Below are positions 55,059 through 61,637 of a DNA stretch of 64,000 nt, piece after piece. The notes beneath the pieces were generated by a model, which did not search any database, was not told where the DNA came from, and saw nothing but the letters and a program-made list of their open reading frames with translations. The DNA is from Chryseobacterium camelliae (GTDB lineage Bacteria > Bacteroidota > Bacteroidia > Flavobacteriales > Weeksellaceae). The stretch spans positions 930,001 through 994,000 of the forward strand of contig NZ_JAUTAL010000001.1 in the NCBI RefSeq assembly GCF_030818575.1. Direction: 5' to 3'. Both the position numbers and the translations under genes were made by a program. How positions within the stretch are numbered: the stretch's first letter is position 1; each line of letters opens with the position of its first letter.

Positions 55059-55853
55059 ATGAAAGAAAAATTATACATTATTAAAATAGGGGGCGCGCTC
55101 ATCGATGATGAGGAGCTGCTGGAACAGTTCCTTGAGCAGTTTTCCGGAATTCAGGAGAAAAAAATCCTGGTTCACGGAGGCGGAAAGCTGGCCAATACAT
55201 TAGCTGATAAACTGGGTGTGGAACAGAAAATGGTCAACGGGCGTAGGATTACCGATAAAGATACACTGGATATTGTCGCTATGGTCTATGCTGGCGGAAT
55301 CAATAAAAATATTGTCGCAAAACTACAGCAAAAAAAATGTAAGGCAATAGGTTTTTCAGGTGCGGATGCAAATCTCATTAAAGCAAAAAAAAGAGTGCAT
55401 GCAGAAATTGACTTCGGGTTTGTAGGTGATATTACGGAGAAAAGCGTAAACAGGAAACTGATCTCAAAATTGCTTAAGCTAAAGCTGGTTCCGGTATTTT
55501 CGGCCATTACCCATGATAAAAAAGGCCATCTTTTCAATACCAATGCCGATACGATTGCATCAGTGCTTGCACAGGCCCTGTCTGTAAAGTTTGATGTGGA
55601 GTTATTATATTGCTTTGATAAAGAAGGAGTTTTGGAAGATGTTAATAAACCGGAATCCGTTATTAAAAATATCTCTGAGGAGGCATTCTCCAAGCTTAAA
55701 AACGAAGGTAAGCTGCATAAAGGAATTCTGCCTAAGCTTGAAAATGCCATAGGAGCCGTAAAAAATAATGTTGGCAGAGTATTCCTGATCAAAGAGACCG
55801 AACTTAAAAACCATATAGAAAACCATCATGCAGGAACTGAAATCTGTCTATAG
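55059..55853 (+). CDS. argB: N-acyl-glutamate kinase
   Basis: The protein has 264 residues and belongs to the amino acid kinase family. It has the IIKIGGALIDD start (7-17), the ATP/substrate loop ILVHGGGKLANTL, and RRITDKDTLDIVAMVYAG. It phosphorylates N-acetyl- or N-succinyl-glutamate. No N-terminal arginine-binding helix is present, so feedback inhibition at this step is unlikely. argE overlaps its end by 26 nt. Confidence 0.93.
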   Translation: MKEKLYIIKIGGALIDDEELLEQFLEQFSGIQEKKILVHGGGKLANTLADKLGVEQKMVNGRRITDKDTLDIVAMVYAGGINKNIVAKLQQKKCKAIGFSGADANLIKAKKRVHAEIDFGFVGDITEKSVNRKLISKLLKLKLVPVFSAITHDKKGHLFNTNADTIASVLAQALSVKFDVELLYCFDKEGVLEDVNKPESVIKNISEEAFSKLKNEGKLHKGILPKLENAIGAVKNNVGRVFLIKETELKNHIENHHAGTEICL

Positions 55854-56910
55854 TAGAGAGGAATTGCTGAATAACGCCGTTGAATTGCTGAAGAAACTGA
55901 TTGAAATCCCTTCATTCAGTAAAGATGAATTTAACACCTCTGTAGAGATTGAAAATTTTTTCAAAAAACACAGGATTCCGACCAAACGTTTTAAAAATAA
56001 TATCTGGGCAGTAAACAAACATTTTGATGTTTTCAAGCCGTCAATATTGCTGAACACGCATCATGATACGGTAAAGCCTAACAAGGCATATACATTGGAT
56101 CCTTTTGTTGCAGTGGAAAAAGAAGGCAAATTATATGGGCTCGGGAGTAATGATGCTGGTGCCTCCCTCGTCTCTATGGCACAGGTTTTTTTGCATTTTT
56201 ATGAACAGGAAAATCTTACCTATAATCTGATCATTGCCCTCACTGCTGAAGAAGAGATTTCCGGTTTTGACGGAATAGAAGCATTGTTTCCTCAACTTCC
56301 GAATATCGAGCTGGCTATTGTCGGGGAACCTACGCAGATGAATCTTGCAATTGCTGAAAAAGGGCTTCTGGTGATTGACGGAGAAATGAAAGGAACAGCA
56401 TCTCATGCAGCGCATCCTAACCACGATAATTCAATCGTAAAATGCATGGCGGATCTTCAGAATATCCTGAATTTCAGGTTTCCAAAGGTTTCTGAACATT
56501 TGGGTGAAGTAAAGATCACCCTTTCCGGAATTCATGCCGGTATGCAGCATAATGTGGTTCCGGAATCCTGCACATTTACGCTTGACGTAAGGGTGACGGA
56601 TGAATATTCCAACCGGGAAGCGTTTGAGATCATACAATCTCAGATGGAATCTGCTTTAACGGCGCGTTCATTCAGGTTAAATTCATCAAAGATCGCTATG
56701 GACCATCCTTTTGTACAGGCCGGACTGGAGATCGGAAGGACTACCTACGGCTCGCCTACATCATCGGACCAGGCTATCATTCCCTGTACATCGGTTAAGC
56801 TTGGGCCCGGAGACAGTACGCGCTCCCATACTGCGGATGAATTTGTGTTCATCAATGAAATTGCAGAAGGGATCGACATTTACATCAGGATTTTGGAAAA
56901 GGTTTTGTGA
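55828..56910 (+). CDS. argE: M20-family N-acyl-ornithine/citrulline deacylase
   Basis: The protein has 360 residues and is a di-zinc peptidase-like hydrolase. Ligands and the general base are visible: His78 and Asp80 in NTHHDTVKP, Asp109 in GSNDAGASL, and Glu141-Glu142 in LTAEEEISG. It removes the acyl group to give citrulline (in the succinyl-ornithine route) or ornithine. It is translationally coupled to argB through a 26-nt overlap. Confidence 0.92.
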   Translation: MQELKSVYSREELLNNAVELLKKLIEIPSFSKDEFNTSVEIENFFKKHRIPTKRFKNNIWAVNKHFDVFKPSILLNTHHDTVKPNKAYTLDPFVAVEKEGKLYGLGSNDAGASLVSMAQVFLHFYEQENLTYNLIIALTAEEEISGFDGIEALFPQLPNIELAIVGEPTQMNLAIAEKGLLVIDGEMKGTASHAAHPNHDNSIVKCMADLQNILNFRFPKVSEHLGEVKITLSGIHAGMQHNVVPESCTFTLDVRVTDEYSNREAFEIIQSQMESALTARSFRLNSSKIAMDHPFVQAGLEIGRTTYGSPTSSDQAIIPCTSVKLGPGDSTRSHTADEFVFINEIAEGIDIYIRILEKVL

Positions 56911-56931
56911 ACCGCAAAACAGAAGATAGTA

Positions 56932-56964
56932 GACCTGAAATCTGTTATCGGAGATCTGAAATCT
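56932..56964. repeat. Direct repeat of GAnCTGAAATCT
   Basis: GACCTGAAATCT (56932) and GATCTGAAATCT (56953) are 21 bp apart in the argE-argH gap. It resembles simple intergenic repeats; no function is proposed. Confidence 0.5.
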
Positions 56965-56985
56965 AACCCTTTAAATTAAAAGAAT

Positions 56986-58290
56986 ATGAAAAAGATATGG
57001 CAGAAAGACGATGTGGCCGCCAATAAACTCGTCAGCAAATTTACAGTAGGAAAAGACCTTGAGTTCGATGAACGCCTGGCAAAATATGATGTTAAAGGTT
57101 CTATGGCCCACTGTACCATGCTGGCTGAAATAGGGATTATTTCTCCCGAAGAATCACAACAGATGCTTGCAGTGCTGGAAGAAGTTCTGCAGGATATTAA
57201 AGCCGGGATATTTGAAATAGATCCCCGAGCAGAAGACATCCATTCGCAGATTGAATCTGTTTTGATTGAAAGGCTGGGAGATACCGGAAAGAAAATCCAC
57301 ACGGCAAGGTCACGGAACGACCAGGTTTTGCTGGATATCAAGCTTTATATATTGGATGAAATCCGTGAAATTACAGCACGGACAGATGAATTCTTTCAGT
57401 TGTTGATTCAGCTGGCTGAACAGCATAAAAATGTCCTGTTACCAGGCTATACCCATTTGCAGATTGCGATGCCTTCCTCCTTCGGGCTTTGGTTCGGTGC
57501 TTATGCAGAGGCACTGCTGGATGACGCTGAACTGTTGTTTTCGGTTAAAAATATCATCAATAAAAATCCTCTGGGCTCTGCAGCTGGCTATGGCTCCTCA
57601 TTCCCGATTGACCGTGAAAGTACAACGTACCATTTAGGATTTCAGTCCATGAATTACAATTCAGTCTATGCCCAGATGACCCGGGGTAAAACAGAGAAAC
57701 TGTTGGCCATGGCCATGGCTGCTCTGGCAGGAACATTGGGGAAATTCGCATATGATGTCTGCCTGTATTTGAGCCAGAACTTTGATTTCATCAGCTTTCC
57801 GAAAGAGTTTACAACCGGAAGCAGCATTATGCCGCACAAGAAAAACCCGGACATCTTTGAACTGGTCCGCGCACGATGCAATAGAATCCAGTCCCTGCCC
57901 AATGAGTTTATCCTGCTGACCAACAATCTGCCTTCAGGATACCATCGTGATATGCAGCTGACCAAAGAAATTCTCTTTCCGGCTATTGACTCCTTAAAAG
58001 AATGCCTGGAAATACTGAATTATGCATTGCCGAACATTCAGGTGAAAGACGGAATTTTAGAAGATGAAAAATACAAATACCTGTTCAGCGTGGAAAAGAT
58101 TAATGAAGAAGTAAAAAAGGGGAGTTCATTCCGGGACGCTTATATTAAAGTCGGACAGGAAATTGAAAACAATGCGTTTGATTTTGAAGCAAAGGAGCTG
58201 AACCATACCCATCAGGGAAGCATCGGGAACCTGTGCCTGGATAAGATCGAATACCAGTTTAATAAAGTAAAGCACAAATTGCTGGGATAA
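56986..58290 (+). CDS. argH: Argininosuccinate lyase
   Basis: The protein has 434 residues and belongs to the fumarase/aspartase superfamily. It has HTARSRNDQVLLDIKLY (about 105-121), SSFPIDRESTTYHLGF and the catalytic-loop signature GSSIMPHKKNPD (about 281-292). It splits argininosuccinate into arginine and fumarate, the last step of the pathway. It is the last gene of the operon and is convergent with the Lrp/AsnC gene. Confidence 0.96.
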   Translation: MKKIWQKDDVAANKLVSKFTVGKDLEFDERLAKYDVKGSMAHCTMLAEIGIISPEESQQMLAVLEEVLQDIKAGIFEIDPRAEDIHSQIESVLIERLGDTGKKIHTARSRNDQVLLDIKLYILDEIREITARTDEFFQLLIQLAEQHKNVLLPGYTHLQIAMPSSFGLWFGAYAEALLDDAELLFSVKNIINKNPLGSAAGYGSSFPIDRESTTYHLGFQSMNYNSVYAQMTRGKTEKLLAMAMAALAGTLGKFAYDVCLYLSQNFDFISFPKEFTTGSSIMPHKKNPDIFELVRARCNRIQSLPNEFILLTNNLPSGYHRDMQLTKEILFPAIDSLKECLEILNYALPNIQVKDGILEDEKYKYLFSVEKINEEVKKGSSFRDAYIKVGQEIENNAFDFEAKELNHTHQGSIGNLCLDKIEYQFNKVKHKLLG

Positions 58291-58309
58291 CCGTCCGGTA
58301 TTGCAATCG

Positions 58310-58379
58310 TATAAGAGGTTAACAGATAAACCGAAAATAAACCTGATTGATTTCCTCAGTGGATTTTTAACCTCTTATA
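58310..58379. repeat. 13-bp perfect inverted repeat with 44-nt spacer
   Basis: TATAAGAGGTTAA (58310-58322) and TTAACCTCTTATA (58367-58379) form a long-range stem in the gap between argH and the Lrp gene. No T tract follows. It may act as a bidirectional terminator or be a repeat element. Confidence 0.7.
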
Positions 58380-58396
58380 TATACTGAATCCTGAAA

Positions 58397-58858
58397 TCAC
58401 TCCAGGTCAATCTTAAACCGGGTCGATTTTTTCACCTCGTGAAGTACGATTGAGCTGTGGTACTGACCGATATTCGGGATATTGGAAATGACATTTACGG
58501 CGAAATCATTATAGGAATTGATGTCTTTGGCAATAATCTTCAACATATAATCATATTCGCCGGAAAGGCTGATGATCTCCTGGACTTCATCGTATTTCCC
58601 GATATTTTTCTCAAAGGTTTCGAGGACCTTCTTGGATTGCTCTTTAAGGCGCACATTACAGTAGACTACAATATTCAGTCCCAGTTTTTCGCGGTTTAAC
58701 AGCCCAACGTATTTTTCTATGATGCCCTGCTTTTCAAGCTGTTTGATGCGCTCGTAAGTAGGGGTGAAGGTAAGCCCTATTTTTTCCGAGATTTCTTTAA
58801 CAGATAGAGTAGAATCATTCTGGATGATGCTGAGAATCATTTTGTCTTTTAAGTCCAT
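58397..58858 (-). CDS. Lrp/AsnC-family transcriptional regulator
   Basis: The protein has 153 residues from MDLKDKM, and a start at 58873 adds five hydrophobic residues of no value. The N-terminal winged helix (SVKEISEKIGLTFTPTYERI, about 19-38) is followed by the RAM/ACT-like domain, with SGEYDYMLKIIAKD conserved. These proteins sense amino acids. Its position at the end of the arginine operon suggests, but does not prove, a role in its control. A TACTTTTG -7 box lies on the minus strand at 58891-58884. Confidence 0.92.
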   Translation of the reverse strand: MDLKDKMILSIIQNDSTLSVKEISEKIGLTFTPTYERIKQLEKQGIIEKYVGLLNREKLGLNIVVYCNVRLKEQSKKVLETFEKNIGKYDEVQEIISLSGEYDYMLKIIAKDINSYNDFAVNVISNIPNIGQYHSSIVLHEVKKSTRFKIDLE

Positions 58859-58945
58859 AAATAAGAATAACAATGGGTAGCAACAAAAGTATTAAGAAAA
58901 AATGAAATAAAATTGATAAATTTCTTTAAATTATTGTCATATGAT

Positions 58946-58976
58946 TTTGCTGTTTTCGCTGTTTGTTGTATCTTTG
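58946..58976 (+). promoter_or_regulatory. Consensus promoter of the pyrB leader
   Basis: TTTG (58946-58949), a 19-nt spacer and TATCTTTG (58969-58976) are a perfect match to the Bacteroidota promoter. Transcription should begin at about 58980-58983, at the leader ATG. Confidence 0.85.
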
Positions 58977-58982
58977 CACCTA

Positions 58983-59054
58983 ATGAATAACACAGTATTT
59001 ATATCATTAGGATTACCGGGCGAAGACGCCCTTTACGATATTTATTTATTTTAA
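58983..59054 (+). CDS. Predicted leader peptide of pyrB (pyrL-like), 23 codons
   Basis: The ORF begins ATG AAT AAC ACA and ends with Leu-Tyr-Asp-Ile-Tyr-Leu-Phe and TAA at 59052-59054. It starts 6 nt after the -7 box and has no room for a ribosome-binding site, so leaderless initiation is expected. Its stop overlaps the first bases of a terminator stem. The last ten codons are T-rich. A small hairpin, GGGCG-AAGA-CGCCC at 59018-59031, precedes them. Such a layout lets a ribosome that follows RNA polymerase closely prevent terminator folding, as in the E. coli pyrBI leader. This small ORF is predicted, not proven. Confidence 0.6.
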   Translation: MNNTVFISLGLPGEDALYDIYLF

Positions 59055-59082
59055 GCGAAGATATTTTCTTCGCTTTTTTTTT
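59053..59082 (+). terminator. Intrinsic terminator in the pyrB leader (attenuator)
   Basis: A 9-bp perfect stem, AAGCGAAGA (59053-59061) and TCTTCGCTT (59067-59075), has a 5-nt loop and runs into nine T (59074-59082). It lies 18 nt before the pyrB ATG and downstream of the promoter, so it must be bypassed for pyrB to be expressed. Confidence 0.85.
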
Positions 59083-59100
59083 GTAAAAAATTTAAAAATT

Positions 59101-59991
59101 ATGTTTACGATTACAGAACTAAGTACAGAGAGGATCAACCGTATAGTAAAAGAAGCGTTGGCATTTGCGGAAGGGAAGACAGCAAGAATTGAAGGCGAGG
59201 TTTTCTGTTCCAACCTATTCTTTGAAGACAGCACCAGAACCAAGACCAGCTTTGATATCGCCGAAAGAAAACTTGGCCTTCAGGTGGTTCCGTTTGATGC
59301 ATCCAACAGTTCGGTAAACAAAGGGGAGAGCTTATATGATACAGTGAAAACCATTGAAAGCCTCGGCGTAAACCTCGTCGTAATCAGGGATAAAAAAGAC
59401 CGGTATTTTGATGAGCTGAAAAACATCAGCATTCCTATGATCAACGGAGGAGACGGCACCGGGAACCACCCATCGCAGTGTATGCTCGACCTGATGACGA
59501 TCTACCAGGAATTCGGGAAATTTAAAGGCCTGAAAGTAGGCATCGTAGGCGACGTAAAGCACAGCAGGGTCGCTAATTCCAACGCGGAAGCCCTCAGGAG
59601 GCTTGGGGCAAAAGTTTATTTTTCAGGTCCGGAACAGTGGTTCGATGAAGGAGCTTTAATCAACGGAACCTACTTAAGCGTTGACGAAATGATTCATGAA
59701 GTGGATGTGCTGATGCTGCTGAGAATACAGCACGAAAGGCACGATGCTAAAATGAGTTTCTCTGCTGCCGAATACCATAGAAAATACGGGTTGACGAAAG
59801 AAAGAGAGAAAGCCATGAAAAAAGAGGCTATTATCATGCATCCGGCACCGATCAACAGGGGAGTGGAAATTGATTCCGACCTGGTGGAATGTGAACGGTC
59901 AAGGGTCTTCAGGCAAATGCAGAACGGTGTCTTTGCCAGAATGGCGATTTTAAAAGAAGCACTGGAGAAAGAGGGGCATACGTTTAAATAA
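59101..59991 (+). CDS. pyrB: Aspartate carbamoyltransferase catalytic subunit
   Basis: The protein has 296 residues. The carbamoyl-phosphate loop is [10 protein letters not shown] (42-51). [11 protein letters not shown] and the aspartate-binding [10 protein letters not shown] follow. It condenses carbamoyl phosphate and aspartate in pyrimidine synthesis. No pyrI regulatory subunit is in the window, so control is likely through the attenuator in its leader. carA follows after 113 nt. Confidence 0.96.
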   Translation: MFTITELSTERINRIVKEALAFAEGKTARIEGEVFCSNLFFEDSTRTKTSFDIAERKLGLQVVPFDASNSSVNKGESLYDTVKTIESLGVNLVVIRDKKDRYFDELKNISIPMINGGDGTGNHPSQCMLDLMTIYQEFGKFKGLKVGIVGDVKHSRVANSNAEALRRLGAKVYFSGPEQWFDEGALINGTYLSVDEMIHEVDVLMLLRIQHERHDAKMSFSAAEYHRKYGLTKEREKAMKKEAIIMHPAPINRGVEIDSDLVECERSRVFRQMQNGVFARMAILKEALEKEGHTFK

Positions 59992-60104
59992 CTGTAAAAT
60001 GTATGATGTACAACGTATATAGAGGTCAACATGATTAAAATACATTCTACATCTTACAACCGACATAGTATAAAATAAAAAATAATAAGAGATAAAAGTT
60101 TACA

Positions 60105-61178
60105 ATGAAGAAAAAATTAATACTGGAGTCCGGTGAAGTGTTTCATGGAGAAGGTTTCGGAACAGAATTGGAAACGGCAGGAGAAGTGGTTTTCAATACC
60201 GGAATGACAGGGTATCAGGAGCTTATTTCCGACCCTTCCTACTGCGGGCAGATCGTCTGCATGACGTATCCGCTTATCGGTAATTATGGTATTAACCGTG
60301 ATGATTATGAGAGTATTGAGCCGGCTATCAAGGGGCTGATCGTAAAGGAACTCTGCGATTTTCCATCCAACTTCCGTACTCAGATTACACTGGATGAACT
60401 GTTTAAAAAGAAAAATCTTTCCGGAATCTCCGGCATCGACACCAGAAGGCTGACCAGAGTGCTCCGTAACCACGGGGTAGTAAAAGGAAAGATTGTGAAT
60501 GCCGATGCAGATGAAAATGCAGTGGTTTCGGAACTGGCTTCAACAACATTCCCAACCAATCAGGTGGAAATGGTGTCTACCAAAACATCTTATGCTAACC
60601 CGGGAAGAGGTTTCAAAGTAGTCCTGGTAGATTTCGGTTCCAAATTAGGGATCATCCGCGAGCTCTCCCAAAGAAACTGCGATATCACAGTGGTTTCCCA
60701 GGATGTAACGGCAGAAGAAATCTTATTGATGGATCCGGATGGAGTAATGTTGTCTAACGGTCCCGGCGATCCTGAAGACAATCAGCACGCCCTGGAAATG
60801 ATCCGCGGGATCTTAGGTAAAGTTCCAATCTTCGGAATTTGCCTGGGACATCAGCTGATCGGTCTGGCATGCGGCGCAAAAACATTCAAGCTGAAGTTCG
60901 GGCACAGGGGAGGAAACCACCCGGTTTTAGATTTGGAAAAGAACAAGGTGGCCATCACTTCCCAAAACCACGGATATGCCGTAGATCAGGAAAGTTTACA
61001 AGATACCGATCTTGTTGAAACGCATATCGCCCTGAACGACCGGACCAATGAAGGTCTGAAACACAAGATCCACCCTTGTTTCTCCGTGCAGTACCACCCG
61101 GAAGCCAGCCCCGGCCCGGAAGACGCAAACTATCTGTTTGATGATTTTATCCAGATGATGGAGGATTTTAAGAAATAA
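60105..61178 (+). CDS. carA: Carbamoyl-phosphate synthase small subunit (glutaminase)
   Basis: The protein has 357 residues. The N-terminal CPSase small-subunit domain (with GMTGYQELISDPSY and IVCMTYPLIGNYG) is followed by a class I glutamine amidotransferase domain with nucleophile Cys246 in FGICLGHQL and the His/Glu pair in QYHPEASPG. It hydrolyses glutamine and passes ammonia to CarB. The product feeds both pyrB and argF' in this window. Confidence 0.96.
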   Translation: MKKKLILESGEVFHGEGFGTELETAGEVVFNTGMTGYQELISDPSYCGQIVCMTYPLIGNYGINRDDYESIEPAIKGLIVKELCDFPSNFRTQITLDELFKKKNLSGISGIDTRRLTRVLRNHGVVKGKIVNADADENAVVSELASTTFPTNQVEMVSTKTSYANPGRGFKVVLVDFGSKLGIIRELSQRNCDITVVSQDVTAEEILLMDPDGVMLSNGPGDPEDNQHALEMIRGILGKVPIFGICLGHQLIGLACGAKTFKLKFGHRGGNHPVLDLEKNKVAITSQNHGYAVDQESLQDTDLVETHIALNDRTNEGLKHKIHPCFSVQYHPEASPGPEDANYLFDDFIQMMEDFKK

Positions 61179-61182
61179 GGCA

Positions 61183-61200
61183 AAGAACCAAGAAGCAAGA
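61183..61200 (+). repeat. Left arm of an imperfect inverted repeat around the four-helix-bundle gene
   Basis: AAGAACCAAGAAGCAAGA lies just after carA. The right arm is at 61591-61608; 15 of 18 positions pair. Confidence 0.7.
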
Positions 61201-61228
61201 CACAAGAATTAAGATTAACAGATTACAT

Positions 61229-61579
61229 ATGCATCATTTTGAAAAATTATTGTTTTGGCAGAAATCTATTGTATTAGCAAAAAATATTTATCTGGTCTGT
61301 CAAAAAATCCATAATGATGAAAAATTTGGATTGATTGCTCAAATTAAAAGATCTGTTATCTCTATTCCGTCAAATATTGCAGAAGGCTCAGGTAGAAACA
61401 GTAATAAAGAATTCAATCATTTCCTGGCAATTGCTTTAGGCTCTGCATTTGAAGTACAAACACAGTTAATCCTGATTAAAGAGTTAAATCTTTTATCTGA
61501 AGACGAAGTAAATGTATTGTTAGGTGACATTGCTGAAATTCAACGAATGATTTATTCATTTAAAAATAATTTAAAATAA
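61229..61579 (+). CDS. Four-helix-bundle protein (S23 / 23S rRNA intervening-sequence family)
   Basis: The protein has 116 residues and is all helical. The family signature is SVISIPSNIAEGSGR (about 47-61), with FNHFLAIALGSAFEVQTQL following. Relatives form pentameric bundles, are encoded in some 23S rRNA intervening sequences, and include the Avd accessory proteins of diversity-generating retroelements. No rRNA or reverse transcriptase gene is near. The gene is more AT-rich than carA and carB and is bracketed by an inverted repeat, so it looks inserted between the two. Confidence 0.85.
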   Translation: MHHFEKLLFWQKSIVLAKNIYLVCQKIHNDEKFGLIAQIKRSVISIPSNIAEGSGRNSNKEFNHFLAIALGSAFEVQTQLILIKELNLLSEDEVNVLLGDIAEIQRMIYSFKNNLK

Positions 61580-61590
61580 AAAGTCTAAGA

Positions 61591-61608
61591 TCTTGGCTCC
61601 TGGTTCTT
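61591..61608 (-). repeat. Right arm of the inverted repeat around the four-helix-bundle gene
   Basis: TCTTGGCTCCTGGTTCTT is the near-complement of the arm at 61183-61200 and lies 30 nt before the carB ATG. Confidence 0.7.
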
Positions 61609-61637
61609 GAATCTTGACTCTCTAATAAAAAAGAAAA

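Noticed and set aside
61229..61579. Diversity-generating retroelement (Avd homologue)
   Set aside because: No reverse transcriptase, template repeat or variable repeat is nearby; family resemblance alone is not enough.
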